Below the pieces are notes generated by a model, which saw only the letters and a program-made list of their open reading frames with translations, was not told the origin of the DNA and searched no databases. Shown here piece after piece: positions 17,106 through 25,961 of a stretch of DNA of 64,000 bases. The translations under genes and the position numbers were made by a program. The stretch's first letter is position 1; each line of letters starts with the position of its first letter. Source of the stretch: CAYNRA01 sp046296415 (GTDB lineage: Bacteria > Bacteroidota > Bacteroidia > Cytophagales > Spirosomataceae); contig JBKBLN010000002.1 of assembly GCA_046296415.1 (NCBI GenBank), positions 1,054,001-1,118,000 of the forward strand. Direction: 5' to 3'.

Positions 17106-17735
17106 TTACAATCGTTTAAAAAACTCGTTTTCGGGGGTACGTACTTTCTTCAAATTGATCAACCAGTCTCCTGCAGGATCGCGGTAACCCAATGGCAACA
17201 AGGCCACACTTCGCAAACCTTGTGACGGAAGATCCAGTAATGTATCCAAAGCCGTGGCATCAAAGCCTTCCATTGGCGTTGCATCGACCTTCACTTGGGC
17301 CGCTGCCACCATGGCAATTCCCAAGGCAATATACGCCTGCTTGGCGGCATGGTGGTATTGTTGATCCTGAGTCATCTTCGCAAAAGTGGCCAAAAGATTG
17401 GTTCGGTAGGCGTCTGTCGCGCTATCAGGTAAACCACGCTCCGAATTGCTGCGTGCAAAAACTCCATTTACCCGCTCCTCGGTGTAAGCATCCCATGCTG
17501 CAAAAAGTAAAACGTGAGAGGCATCCGTAACTTGCGATTGGTTGTACGCAATAGGGCGAATTTGTTCCTTCAATTCAGGCGATTCAATCACCCAAACCTG
17601 ATACGGCTGTAAACCAGAGGAAGAGGGTGACAATCGAATCGCCTCTAATATCGCATCCACTTGCTCCGATGGCACCGGTACACCACTCATTTTTTTCGTT
17701 GCATAACGCCAATTCAAATCTTCTAATAAAACCAT
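17106..17735 (-). CDS. NAD(P)H-dependent nitroreductase-family oxidoreductase
   Basis: The 209-residue product begins MVLLEDLNWRYATKK, the usual start of NfsB-like FMN nitroreductases in Bacteroidota. It carries the family landmarks LSPSSSGLQPYQVWVIES (substrate and FMN-phosphate side), AAKQAYIALGIAMVAAAQ (dimer helix), TPMEGFD and LPLGYRD near the C-terminus. It should be a homodimeric cytoplasmic FMN enzyme reducing nitro- or quinone-type compounds; the natural substrate is unknown. A longer frame reaches 17819, but its first 28 residues have no family match, so the inner ATG at 17735 was used. It is convergent with the response regulator and divergent from the symporter. Confidence 0.88.
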   Translation of the reverse strand: MVLLEDLNWRYATKKMSGVPVPSEQVDAILEAIRLSPSSSGLQPYQVWVIESPELKEQIRPIAYNQSQVTDASHVLLFAAWDAYTEERVNGVFARSNSERGLPDSATDAYRTNLLATFAKMTQDQQYHHAAKQAYIALGIAMVAAAQVKVDATPMEGFDATALDTLLDLPSQGLRSVALLPLGYRDPAGDWLINLKKVRTPENEFFKRL

Positions 17736-17967
17736 GTTTCTGTTTTGTTGTGTGTTTCGTTTGTCGGACATCGACGAGGAGAAATACAATACATACAGGT
17801 AAAAAGTTTTACATACCACAAAACTTCACCAAATTTTCCCCCCTTTAGATCGATAAAATTCAATTTTGTACCGATGTACCAGGCTGTCGCGTTGGTTTTC
17901 GTCGTATATTGCAGGAACACTCGGGCTCAATTTCCTCAGCCCCAAAACCCAAAGTCGATTGACGATT

Positions 17968-19203
17968 ATGAAATTAAACATTACCTGGAAAATTTTCATT
18001 GGCATGTTTCTCGGTATATTGGTTGGCTACGGCATGAACCAATTTTTATCCGATGACCCAGAAACCCTAAAATCTTGGAGTTCTTACCTCAACTTACTCA
18101 GTAAAATCTTCCTCCGAATGATCAAAATGATCGTCGGTCCTCTTATTTTCTCCATCCTAACCGTCGGAATTGCCAAACTTGGCGACTTCAAACAGGTGGG
18201 CCGGATCGGTGCCAAAACACTCGGGTACTTCTATTTTGCCACGGTCATCTCCCTTGTAACCGGACTTGTAGCGGTTAACCTGATGCAACCCGGAAAAATG
18301 ATGCAAATCCCCCTCCCTGAAGCTGGAGCCGAAACCGGAGTTGAGGTAAAGAAAATGACGTTGGAAAATTTCATTACCCAATTATTTCCTCAAAGTTTTT
18401 TTGAAGCACTTGCCACCAACGAGATCCTACAAATTGTGGTATTTTCGTTGTTCTTTGGAATTGGTACCGCTGCCATTGGAGACCATGGAAAAGTATTGAT
18501 TAAAGCTTTAGACGCGGTTTCAGAGGTCATGTTTAAAATCGTAGGCTATGTAATGGGTTTCGCACCCTATGGAGTTTTTGGTGCCGTAGCCGCAGTCATT
18601 GCCTCGCAAGGTTTGGGTATTCTCGGTGGGTATTTATACCTTGTGGTTTGTTTTTTTGCTACCCTCGCTTTCTTCATACTCGCGATTCTCCCGGCAATTT
18701 GCCTTGTGGCCCGAGTACCCTACTGGAAACTACTAGCGTATGTGAAAGACGCACTTTTTCTCTCCTTCTCTACCGCAAGCTCAGAGGCCTCTATGCCCTT
18801 ACAGATCGAACAATTAAAGAAATATGGGGTCTCAGAAAAAATAGTCAGCTTTGTTTTACCCTTAGGCTACTCGTTTAACCTCGATGGCTCCATGATGTAC
18901 ATGACGTTCGCTACCGGCTTTATTGCCCAAGCCTACGGGGTTGAACTGTCATTAGCCCAACAGTTGACCATGATGTTGACTCTCCTGATTACCTCCAAAG
19001 GGATTGCCGGTGTGCCTCGGGCCTCCCTTGTGGTCATCGCCGGAACCATGTCACTTTTCAACCTGCCCGCTGAAGGACTCATCCTCCTATTTGCCGTCGA
19101 TTGGCTTTTGGATATGGGTAGATCCGCGACCTCAGTAGCCGGAAATGCCGTAGCCACGGCCATTGTCTCCAAATGGGAAGGAGAGGAACCCACCTTCTCC
19201 TAA
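17968..19203 (+). CDS. Dicarboxylate/amino acid:cation symporter (DAACS family)
   Basis: The 411-residue inner-membrane protein has eight helices and two re-entrant loops. It shows the family motifs SFSTASSEASMP (serine-rich loop HP1), NLDGSMMYMTF (TM7 NMDGT variant), SKGIAGVPRASLVV (HP2) and DMGRSATSVAGNAVAT (TM8, with cation-binding Asp and a carboxylate-binding Arg). These predict sodium- or proton-driven uptake of glutamate/aspartate or C4-dicarboxylates. The ATG at 17968 fits family length; the longer frame from 17866 adds a non-homologous stretch inside the promoter region. The gene is followed 21 nt later by a terminator, then by an outer-membrane protein gene. Confidence 0.92.
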   Translation: MKLNITWKIFIGMFLGILVGYGMNQFLSDDPETLKSWSSYLNLLSKIFLRMIKMIVGPLIFSILTVGIAKLGDFKQVGRIGAKTLGYFYFATVISLVTGLVAVNLMQPGKMMQIPLPEAGAETGVEVKKMTLENFITQLFPQSFFEALATNEILQIVVFSLFFGIGTAAIGDHGKVLIKALDAVSEVMFKIVGYVMGFAPYGVFGAVAAVIASQGLGILGGYLYLVVCFFATLAFFILAILPAICLVARVPYWKLLAYVKDALFLSFSTASSEASMPLQIEQLKKYGVSEKIVSFVLPLGYSFNLDGSMMYMTFATGFIAQAYGVELSLAQQLTMMLTLLITSKGIAGVPRASLVVIAGTMSLFNLPAEGLILLFAVDWLLDMGRSATSVAGNAVATAIVSKWEGEEPTFS

Positions 19204-19224
19204 AAAGAAATATCTTCCATATTA

Positions 19225-19254
19225 AACCATCATGTCCTCATGGTGGTTTTTTTT
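19225..19254 (+). terminator. Intrinsic terminator of the symporter gene
   Basis: AACCATCATG (19225-19234) pairs with CATGGTGGTT (19239-19248), with one G-T wobble, followed by an eight-T run. It separates the symporter from the downstream barrel gene. Confidence 0.7.
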
Positions 19255-19270
19255 ATGAAAATAGAAACTC

Positions 19271-20407
19271 ATGCTGAATAAAACACTCGGACTTGTCCTC
19301 CCCCTCTGGCTTCTGACCCTCTCCTCAACCCCTTCCCTAGGTCAAGAAACCACTTGGAAATCCAAACTAAAAACTAAATTAAATCCAGACTCCTTAGTCA
19401 ATGGACATGTAAATCTTATTCCCATCCCAATTTTTCAAATTTCACCCGAAACTGGCGTCCGATTTGGTGTTTCCATGGATTACTTTTTCAATGCGACGAA
19501 AAAAGATTCTACCTACCCTACCCGCGACTCCTTTGCCTGGATACAAGCAGCCTATTCACTGCGCAGACAATTAACCATAGAACCTGCCTGGCAAATTTTT
19601 TCACCCGAAGAAAAATGGTTCTTTCGAGGTCGGGGTGGATATTCCGACTTCTCCGAAAAAGTCTGGGGCTTTGGCACCACCCTACTCCCCTACCTCGATA
19701 ATAGTACCATCTTTTACTCCCGTGCCTACCTCCAAACAGCGGTTTTAAAGCGCCTAGCTCCATCCATTTTTGCCGGTGGTCAAATCCGCTACAATCACAC
19801 CTACCGACTCCGCCAGGAGCCGCCAGATGCTATTGTGCTGCCAAATGAAGAAACAACCGTGGCCGGAGGTGGCTGGATGACCACCTTTGATAGCCGCAAC
19901 AATCCATTCAGTCCAACACAAGGATTTTACCTCGAAATAGGACAGCTGTTTTTTGGATCCTTTTTAGGAGGAAAATACACCTACCAGGAGAGTCATTTGG
20001 ACATTCGCCATTATCGACCTTTCTCCAAACGGCACATGATCGCGTTTCAAGGCATCGCGACCTTATCAACCGGTGGAGAAATCCCTTTTCGAGAACTACC
20101 CCGTCTAGGAGGATCCAATATGGGTCGAGGCATTGTCGAAGGTCGATCTCGCGATCGTCAATTTTTAGCAGCCCAAACCGAATACCGATATACCATCAAC
20201 CGCTTTTTTAAAGCGGCCGCCTTTGCTAGCATAGGACAGGTTTTCCCCGACTGGAATTCCCTACAATGGAAAAATTTTCAACCAACGGGTGGAATTGGAC
20301 TACGAATCCTAGTTAATGAGAAAAAGCAATTGTACTCCCGCGTCGACCTTGCTTTTTCCAGAACAGATCCCCCCGGTTTATATTTTAGATTAATGGATGC
20401 CTTTTAA
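19271..20407 (+). CDS. Omp85/BamA-type surface-antigen barrel protein (POTRA-less)
   Basis: The 378-residue protein has a signal peptide (1-24, ending SLGQ) and then a barrel resembling the bacterial surface antigen (D15) domain. Landmarks are PIFQISPETGVRFG near the start, GGGWMTTFDSRNNPF, PRLGGSNMGRGIVEGRSRD (the Omp85 loop with its RG-type motif) and a terminal Phe (FRLMDAF). No POTRA repeats precede the barrel, so it is a short member of the superfamily and unlikely to be BamA itself. The function is unknown: a lipid or protein insertase or a pore. The two following genes are convergent, with a strong hairpin between them at 20598-20647; the remainder of 20408-20597 shows no gene. Confidence 0.8.
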   Translation: MLNKTLGLVLPLWLLTLSSTPSLGQETTWKSKLKTKLNPDSLVNGHVNLIPIPIFQISPETGVRFGVSMDYFFNATKKDSTYPTRDSFAWIQAAYSLRRQLTIEPAWQIFSPEEKWFFRGRGGYSDFSEKVWGFGTTLLPYLDNSTIFYSRAYLQTAVLKRLAPSIFAGGQIRYNHTYRLRQEPPDAIVLPNEETTVAGGGWMTTFDSRNNPFSPTQGFYLEIGQLFFGSFLGGKYTYQESHLDIRHYRPFSKRHMIAFQGIATLSTGGEIPFRELPRLGGSNMGRGIVEGRSRDRQFLAAQTEYRYTINRFFKAAAFASIGQVFPDWNSLQWKNFQPTGGIGLRILVNEKKQLYSRVDLAFSRTDPPGLYFRLMDAF

Positions 20408-20597
20408 TCCTTTTCCTCTCAGAGAAAACGCCCAATTCACGAATGCATGCAACCTTCGCCCTGCAAGATTATTTTCGCATCCCATTCCGTGAAATATACG
20501 GTCCTTTCATTTCCTGCCAGTCCCCTCGGAAAGACTTAAACGCTAGGATCTTTGCATAGCACAACCGTTCATTCAAAACCAACTTCTTGGATCAGTT

Positions 20598-20647
20598 CAT
20601 ATCAACAAAAAGGGTCTCGATGTATCGAGACCCTTTTTGTTGATATG
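20598..20647. terminator. Bidirectional terminator with a 24-bp perfect stem
   Basis: The left arm (20598-20621) and right arm (20624-20647) are perfectly complementary around a 2-nt loop. The core is GGGTCTCGAT / ATCGAGACCC flanked by A5 and T5 runs, so it can work for both the Omp85-type gene (+) and the folding-factor gene (-). Confidence 0.9.
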
Positions 20648-20680
20648 AATAGGTTGAAAAATCCTAAATCTACTTAAGTA

Positions 20681-22819
20681 TTAGAAAAATCTAGCCCGAT
20701 TATCTTTGATTTTTGCATTTTCGCGGATTAACATATTCGCTAAATAAGTCCCTCCAAATCCACCAGAGCGCTGTAATATTTGATCTTTATAAGCTGAATA
20801 GTCTGCAATGGCAGGAGCGGCTGTTTGACTTGTTTTTTCGAGAATGAATACTCCATTATCACCAACAAAAGGCTTCGAGCGCTTGCCTGCTTTTTGACCA
20901 AACAAACGACCAATGGCTACTGCGTCAATTCCTGCGCTGTTCAGCAAACCGTTGGAGAAATTGATATCAGTAACCGACTCCACCAACGCACCCGCACCAT
21001 AGGAAGCGGCAATTTGCGCAAGAGTACCAGAAGCTTTGCTAAGTTTAGCTAAAATTTGTTCACCCTTGATCTCATTACGTACTCGGGCTGTTAATTCGGT
21101 GCGGAAATCTTCAATGGTAGGATTCTCTTTATCGGAGGCCGAACGAACGCCTGCTACAACGAAAGACTCACCAATTTCAAAAACTCGATCTGAAACATCG
21201 CCAACACTCACTCCGTCTCCAAATGACCAAGAAATGATTTCGCGCGCATTTTGCAGGGTATTTAGGGCCGTAGCAGTAGCAGGGAGACGATCCGCAGATA
21301 ACAAGACTAAACCTTCTTTCTGAGCCAAGGCTTTAAGATCCGCTGTACTCGATGCCTGCGTCCGAAGATTTTCAGCTTTTTGATACAATTCATTCCGGGT
21401 AGCTTCTGAGGCGTCTAAAACTTTAGCTACGGTAGCCAACTTATAAATCAAGTTGCTTTTGGCCTCAGTTACATTCACAACATGGTATCCGAAGTCCGTT
21501 TCAACCACATTGGGCAAAATTCCTGTTCCTGAAAAACCAAATACCGCGTTTTCGAAGGGTTTTACCATCGAGCCATTATTTTGGAAATAACCCAGGTCAC
21601 CTCCATTTTGGGCAGTACCATCTTGGCCATTGATACGAGCCAATGAAGCGAAATCAACACCTTGCTTGGCCTGCGCTAAGATCTGCTGGGCCTTGGCTTT
21701 GGCTGCACTCTTGACCGAGTCAGGTGCATCTTTGGCAGCTGAAATCAAGATATGAGAGGCACGAACAGTTGAAAGCGAATCGCGAGAAGTACCTAGGTAT
21801 TTATGAATGGTATAGGTATTTCCTTCTTTGAACGGCCCAACAATCGCTCCTTCTATGGTAGCAGCCAAAGTAGCTTTCAATTCAGCAGAAACATCCGCTG
21901 CGGGACGATTGGCGCTGAAACGGAAGTCCGAGTTACGTGTAGCATATTCTTGAGGATCTGCCGCAGCAGCTAAACCTTTGGCCAATTCCCGAATATCATT
22001 ATTTAAAAAGGCACTGTCTTCTTTTGTGGGTGTAATTTGAAACACAACATAGTCTAGGCTACGGCTATCATAACCCTGAAACTCATCTTTGTGCTTGGCC
22101 AAGTAATCGGATAGTTGGCTATCAGTCACCTGGATGGTCGAATCCGTTACTGAGTAAAAAGGTACAAACAAATAATTGGCACTAGCACGCTCGGTTTGGG
22201 CGATGTACTCATTTTTAGCCTCCAAGCTATTTACGTACAACGATTTGCCCAATAAGTTTTCAAACTTTTCACGCAATCGAACTTGAACCAACTGAGTTTT
22301 AAAGCTATCCCAAGCCGCTTTTTGCTCTGCAGGAAGTTGATTGTTCGCTACAGAAGAAATAAACTGCATGTGTTGGGCTCGATCATACTGGCCTGTTTGT
22401 GGATTTGTAAATTGCTGCCGGACATACGGATGCAAATTCTTAGTTCCCTGAATCATCTCCCGTAGCTCCTCTGGAGATACCGACAAGCCCATTTTTTTAA
22501 ACTCTTCTTGGTAGGCAATGTCAAAAATGAACTGTTCCCATACTTGATCACGAATTTGCTGGATCTCCTGCTCAGTCGCTGGGCGCTGGGATTGAGCCTC
22601 AAAGTTCATCCGGGCCACTTCGAATTGACTAATAAATTGCTGATAATCAATATCTTTCCCGGCGATTTCACCGACCTTATTGTCGTTTCCGCCAAATAGA
22701 CTGCCACCACCTTGTGCACTCGAAAAGATATCACCACCCACAATGAATAGTAATAACGCCACTGCAATCACTGCGACTGCAATCCCTGAACGCTCTCTGA
22801 TTTTGTTAATTAATGCCAT
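20681..22819 (-). CDS. PpiD/SurA-like membrane-anchored peptidyl-prolyl isomerase
   Basis: The 712-residue protein has one N-terminal membrane helix (about 12-30, VAVIAVALLLFIVGG), then a SurA_N-type chaperone region (about 40-240) with the EIAGKDIDYQQF motif. A parvulin rotamase domain lies at about 350-460 (VRASHILI, GGDLGYFQNNGSMVKPFE, TDFGYHVVNV). A second, degenerate parvulin-like half follows. It is anchored in the inner membrane and acts in the periplasm on newly exported outer-membrane proteins. Length and order match PpiD of Bacteroidota. A good promoter lies at 22892-22923. It stands alone between two terminated or divergent units. Confidence 0.9.
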   Translation of the reverse strand: MALINKIRERSGIAVAVIAVALLLFIVGGDIFSSAQGGGSLFGGNDNKVGEIAGKDIDYQQFISQFEVARMNFEAQSQRPATEQEIQQIRDQVWEQFIFDIAYQEEFKKMGLSVSPEELREMIQGTKNLHPYVRQQFTNPQTGQYDRAQHMQFISSVANNQLPAEQKAAWDSFKTQLVQVRLREKFENLLGKSLYVNSLEAKNEYIAQTERASANYLFVPFYSVTDSTIQVTDSQLSDYLAKHKDEFQGYDSRSLDYVVFQITPTKEDSAFLNNDIRELAKGLAAAADPQEYATRNSDFRFSANRPAADVSAELKATLAATIEGAIVGPFKEGNTYTIHKYLGTSRDSLSTVRASHILISAAKDAPDSVKSAAKAKAQQILAQAKQGVDFASLARINGQDGTAQNGGDLGYFQNNGSMVKPFENAVFGFSGTGILPNVVETDFGYHVVNVTEAKSNLIYKLATVAKVLDASEATRNELYQKAENLRTQASSTADLKALAQKEGLVLLSADRLPATATALNTLQNAREIISWSFGDGVSVGDVSDRVFEIGESFVVAGVRSASDKENPTIEDFRTELTARVRNEIKGEQILAKLSKASGTLAQIAASYGAGALVESVTDINFSNGLLNSAGIDAVAIGRLFGQKAGKRSKPFVGDNGVFILEKTSQTAAPAIADYSAYKDQILQRSGGFGGTYLANMLIRENAKIKDNRARFF

Positions 22820-22891
22820 TGCTTTGTTAAAGAATCATTGTTCGGTTTCGAATTTACTACAGATTCCATTCTGTTATCTAAAAACGAACCG

Positions 22892-22923
22892 CAAAAATAA
22901 AGAGATTCCAATTGATTATCAAA
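22892..22923 (-). promoter_or_regulatory. Bacteroidota-type promoter of the PpiD-like gene
   Basis: On the minus strand TTTG (22923-22920), 20 nt, then TATTTTTG (22899-22892), a full TAnnTTTG box. The predicted start is near 22886, giving a leader of about 65 nt before the ATG at 22819. Confidence 0.6.
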
Positions 22924-23033
22924 GTTTTCCAATTTTGATTTACTCAACCCGCCAAATTCATGGTAGAATATCCGTAATTTTTGAACAATTCATGGTGTAA
23001 ATTCGTATTTTAGTTCAACTATCCACTAAACGT

Positions 23034-23708
23034 ATGACGTGGGAATTTCGGGCACCCGAGCGCTCAACCCTTGACTTAATCGCCTTAAAGCAGCTAGTCA
23101 AGCAAGGTGAAGGCGCCCATGTGGAATTTAAACTCAAAAATAACCATCCGGAAAAAATTCTTCGGGAAATGGTCGCTTTTGCAAATTCAGAGGGTGGAAT
23201 ATTATTGATCGGGGTACGAGATGATCGTGAAATCATTGGTTTGAAGTTTGGTGAGGAGGACGATTTTGTCCTGCAAAAATACATTCACACCCACATTAGC
23301 CCTCCTCTTCCGTATCAGAATGAGCGTTACATTTTACCCAATGAACGGGAAGTACTCATCTATCGCATTCCCTCAAGTCCTGACAAACCGCATGTAGTCC
23401 ATTTGGAGTCAGAGCCCAAATCGTACATCCGCGTGGCTGACCGATCAATTCAAGCCAGTAAAGAAGTGCGTGAAATTCTAAAGGCAAGACGGAAAAATAT
23501 TCAAATCAAATTCCACTACGGAGAAAAAGAACAAAAACTAATGGCCTACTTGGGAGTCCATCCTACCATTACCCGTGAAAAATTTATGGAAATCGCGCAA
23601 ATCAATCGCAAAATGGCTTCCGCCACTTTAGTACGGTTGGTTTTGGCCAATGTTTTAACCATAGAACCAGCAGAAACGGAGGATGTATACCGAGCTGTGA
23701 CGTATTAA
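23034..23708 (+). CDS. AlbA_2 (Schlafen-type) putative ATP/DNA-binding protein
   Basis: The 224-residue protein carries an AlbA_2 domain at about 15-150. Its landmarks are GEGAHVEFKLKNNHPEKILR, MVAFANSEGGILLIGVRDD and SYIRVADRSIQAS. A short winged-helix-like tail follows (about 165-215: VHPTITREKFMEIAQINRKM). Family members are putative regulators or nucleases; the exact role of this one is unknown. It is divergent from the PpiD-like gene. Its stop TAA (23706-23708) overlaps the stop of the convergent M16 homologue, both read from the palindrome TTAA at 23705-23708. Confidence 0.82.
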   Translation: MTWEFRAPERSTLDLIALKQLVKQGEGAHVEFKLKNNHPEKILREMVAFANSEGGILLIGVRDDREIIGLKFGEEDDFVLQKYIHTHISPPLPYQNERYILPNEREVLIYRIPSSPDKPHVVHLESEPKSYIRVADRSIQASKEVREILKARRKNIQIKFHYGEKEQKLMAYLGVHPTITREKFMEIAQINRKMASATLVRLVLANVLTIEPAETEDVYRAVTY

Positions 23709-24982
23709 TTCCCCCCGACTACGATGGTAGTCAGGTCCGCTGCTTGCCAATAAATGGTGGCCACACGTTGAATGTCCTCAACCGTTACGGCCCGAATCCT
23801 CTCCATGTATTCGTCATAATAAGCCCGGGTAAGTCCTTGCGTGTACAGCATTTTAAATTTATCTCCAATGTCAAACGCGGTATTTAAAGACCCAACATAG
23901 GAACCCAACAAGTAATTTTGAACAGTTTCTAACTCATGCTGTTCCATTGGAATGTCCCGAAGTTGCTGAAGTTCTCGATGGATCTCCTCTATGGCCACAT
24001 TCACTAAGTCGACTTTCACATCCGTTCCAATCACCCAATACCCATAGTTTGCACTAGGCACCAACGAAGAAGAAATACCGTAGGTAAGACCTTTTTCTTC
24101 TCGAATATTTTTCATTAATCGAGATCCAAAGTACCCGCCCAATGTGGTATTAGCTACCAACAAGGGGAAATAGTCGGGGTGCTTTCGAGAAACCAACGAT
24201 CGCCCCATCCGGATACTTGCTTGAACAGAAGCGGGTCTGGGGTAATCCAACCGCCCAGCAGGTAATTTGAATCCTTGAAATTTTTCTGATAAGCCAGACC
24301 AAGATTTTTTTGTAGGCCATTGGGTAAAATGTTCACGCGTTCGATCAAATTCCGTATCAGTCAGGCTACCTGATAAAAAAAGGTGAAAAGGTTGATGTAC
24401 CACGACCTCTTGATACGCCTGAACCAACAAATCACGCGAGAGAGCCAATACATCCGACTCGGTTAAAATATAACCTTGTCGTTGATCAGCACCAAAAAGA
24501 GCGTGCCGAAACCATTGATTGGCCAACAAACTATTCTTTTCTTGATTCAACTGAATTTGTTGAGCCATTAATTTCTGTTGCAACCTAATCTCTTCCTCCG
24601 GGAAAATCGCATTTTCCAACACATCTCGAAAAATCGGTATCACGGAATCCAACTGACGCGCCAAGGTGTACACAGTCACCGTAATTCGATCGAGTTGACT
24701 ACTGACTTCATAAAATGCCCCTAGCTGCTCCAACTGCTCCGAAATTTCAAGCGAAGTGAAGCGGGTCGTACCCGAAAGTAACGTTTTGGCCAATAATGAA
24801 AAGGTGCCGGGGGGGAAATCGTTCGGACAGGCCAACACCCACTCCAACCGGACAACCGGCTGGCTTCCGGCCTGTATACGGGTTAGATGATGGCCACTCG
24901 GCAAAACAAACGTGGTGTCGGCCGGTAGATGAAAGGATGTAAAGGGCCGTACAATCGGCGGGATAGATCGATCAAGGTTCAT
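23705..24982 (-). CDS. M16 peptidase homologue lacking the zinc-binding motif (non-catalytic subunit)
   Basis: The 425-residue protein has the two-domain M16 fold, including the C-terminal-half motif GGYFGSRLMKNIREEKGLTYG. The catalytic HxxEH helix is absent: the equivalent stretch reads LLAKTLLSGTTRF. It therefore matches the non-catalytic partner that normally pairs with an active M16 protease. No active partner is in the window. The ATG at 24982 lies 4 nt beyond a terminator hairpin (24986-25020), so expression depends on readthrough from the small lipoprotein gene or on an internal promoter. No signal peptide is visible, suggesting a cytoplasmic location or a mis-called start. Confidence 0.85.
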   Translation of the reverse strand: MNLDRSIPPIVRPFTSFHLPADTTFVLPSGHHLTRIQAGSQPVVRLEWVLACPNDFPPGTFSLLAKTLLSGTTRFTSLEISEQLEQLGAFYEVSSQLDRITVTVYTLARQLDSVIPIFRDVLENAIFPEEEIRLQQKLMAQQIQLNQEKNSLLANQWFRHALFGADQRQGYILTESDVLALSRDLLVQAYQEVVVHQPFHLFLSGSLTDTEFDRTREHFTQWPTKKSWSGLSEKFQGFKLPAGRLDYPRPASVQASIRMGRSLVSRKHPDYFPLLVANTTLGGYFGSRLMKNIREEKGLTYGISSSLVPSANYGYWVIGTDVKVDLVNVAIEEIHRELQQLRDIPMEQHELETVQNYLLGSYVGSLNTAFDIGDKFKMLYTQGLTRAYYDEYMERIRAVTVEDIQRVATIYWQAADLTTIVVGGN

Positions 24983-24985
24983 AAT

Positions 24986-25020
24986 GCAAAAAGTCTTGCC
25001 AAAGATGGCAAGACTTTTTG
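24986..25020 (-). terminator. Terminator of the small lipoprotein gene, abutting the M16 gene
   Basis: CAAAAAGTCTTGCCA (24987-25001) pairs with TGGCAAGACTTTTTG (25006-25020) around a 4-nt loop. It lies between the lipoprotein stop (25046) and the M16 start (24982), both on the minus strand. Confidence 0.85.
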
Positions 25021-25045
25021 ACGATAGAAAACTATCTTGTGCTAA

Positions 25046-25222
25046 TTAGTTAGCAGCAGCAGAGTCAGTAGCAACTGAATCAGTAGCAACTGAATCAACA
25101 GCCTCAACTTCAGCTACAGTTGAATCAACTGCAACTTCTTCAGTAGTAGCTTCTTCAGATGAAGAACAAGCTGCGAAAGACGCCATGCTAGCAACTAGCA
25201 ACAAAGCAAATACTTTTTTCAT
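25046..25222 (-). CDS. Small acidic lipoprotein, 58 residues
   Basis: The product starts MKKVFALLLVASMASFAAC, an SPII signal with Cys19 as the lipid anchor. The mature part is short and Ser/Thr/Val/Glu/Asp-rich: SSSEEATTEEV, then the repeats VDSTVAEVEA, VDSVAT, DSVAT and DSAAAN. Similar tiny lipoproteins are common in Bacteroidota and are usually unannotated; the function is unknown. It has the best promoter match in the window (25258-25290) and its own strong terminator, which suggests high expression as a single-gene transcript. The ATG is unambiguous because of the signal sequence. Confidence 0.88.
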   Translation of the reverse strand: MKKVFALLLVASMASFAACSSSEEATTEEVAVDSTVAEVEAVDSVATDSVATDSAAAN

Positions 25223-25257
25223 TGGAATGATTTTTTAGTAGTGTTACAAATACAAAA

Positions 25258-25290
25258 CAAATTTAAGGGATTTTTAAGCGATCAACCAAA
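25258..25290 (-). promoter_or_regulatory. Consensus Bacteroidota promoter of the small lipoprotein gene
   Basis: On the minus strand TTTG (25290-25287), 21 nt, then TAAATTTG (25265-25258), a perfect TAnnTTTG box. The predicted start is near 25252, about 30 nt before the ATG at 25222. Confidence 0.7.
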
Positions 25291-25358
25291 CTTTTCTTAA
25301 ATTATTTTTAAGGTTAATTTAAAAACACCTTAAAAATGTAAGTTTATCTAAAAAAAAG

Positions 25359-25856
25359 TCAATCTCGATTGGGTCGAATCTTATCGTATATTCCGGTTGA
25401 TCGAAACGTTAAGAACCTATGGCCCAAAAAGTTAGCAATAAAACTCACCCCCATTCCAATGGTATGGGATATTTTTTCACGAACTACCAAACTAAAGGCA
25501 CCTAAAAATGGATTGGCGATAAAATCCAAGGCAAAAGCGGACACAAAAGATTGGATTACAAACCCTACGGCAGAAATCATCAAGAACTTAACCGATTCTC
25601 TTCGTGTACTACCCGATTCCTTGGCAGAAAACGCGTAAATTTTGGTAGGTACAAAAGCTACGACAGTGGCTGTCAAATAGCTTGCCGCTACACTCCAAGG
25701 AAAGGCAGTTTTGTCACTCATTCCCAAATGAACAAAAAGCAATTTGTAGGGAATTTGAGTGATAAAGTTTGTTCCAGCTCCTAGCAAAGCGGTAAAGAAG
25801 AAGGAGATGAAACTTCTAAGCTCTTTATTTTGGATGGATGACAGGCGAAAAGACAC
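25359..25856 (-). CDS. GtrA-like small membrane protein
   Basis: The 165-residue protein has four hydrophobic segments and the GtrA-family layout: LLGAGTNFITQIP in helix 1, TATVVAFVPTKIYAF after helix 2 and MGVSFIANFLGHRFLTF in helix 4. GtrA-like proteins help move lipid-linked sugars across the inner membrane or take part in cell-surface polysaccharide synthesis. No glycosyltransferase lies next to it, so the substrate is unknown. It is separated from the nuo genes upstream by a terminator at 25927-25951. Confidence 0.82.
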   Translation of the reverse strand: MSFRLSSIQNKELRSFISFFFTALLGAGTNFITQIPYKLLFVHLGMSDKTAFPWSVAASYLTATVVAFVPTKIYAFSAKESGSTRRESVKFLMISAVGFVIQSFVSAFALDFIANPFLGAFSLVVREKISHTIGMGVSFIANFLGHRFLTFRSTGIYDKIRPNRD

Positions 25857-25926
25857 TATTGAGGACGGTTCTTGGTAGCAAAATGTTTGTCAAAGCTGTC
25901 GACAAAGGTACTTAATTTTTTATTAA

Positions 25927-25951
25927 AAAGGCGGGTTTATTACCCGCCTTT
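25927..25951 (-). terminator. Terminator of the nuoKLMN operon
   Basis: AAAGGCGGGT (25927-25936) pairs with ACCCGCCTTT (25942-25951), followed on the minus strand by a T-rich stretch. It is 10 nt past the nuoN stop. Confidence 0.88.
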
Positions 25952-25961
25952 CTTCAATTCC

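Noticed and set aside
17796..17801. CAGGTA half-site near the nitroreductase/symporter divergent promoters
   Set aside because: There is no facing TACCTG at 4-nt spacing, so it is not a fourth regulon operator.
20408..20597. Hidden gene between the Omp85-type gene and the terminator
   Set aside because: No frame with a start, ribosome site or recognisable sequence was found; it appears non-coding.
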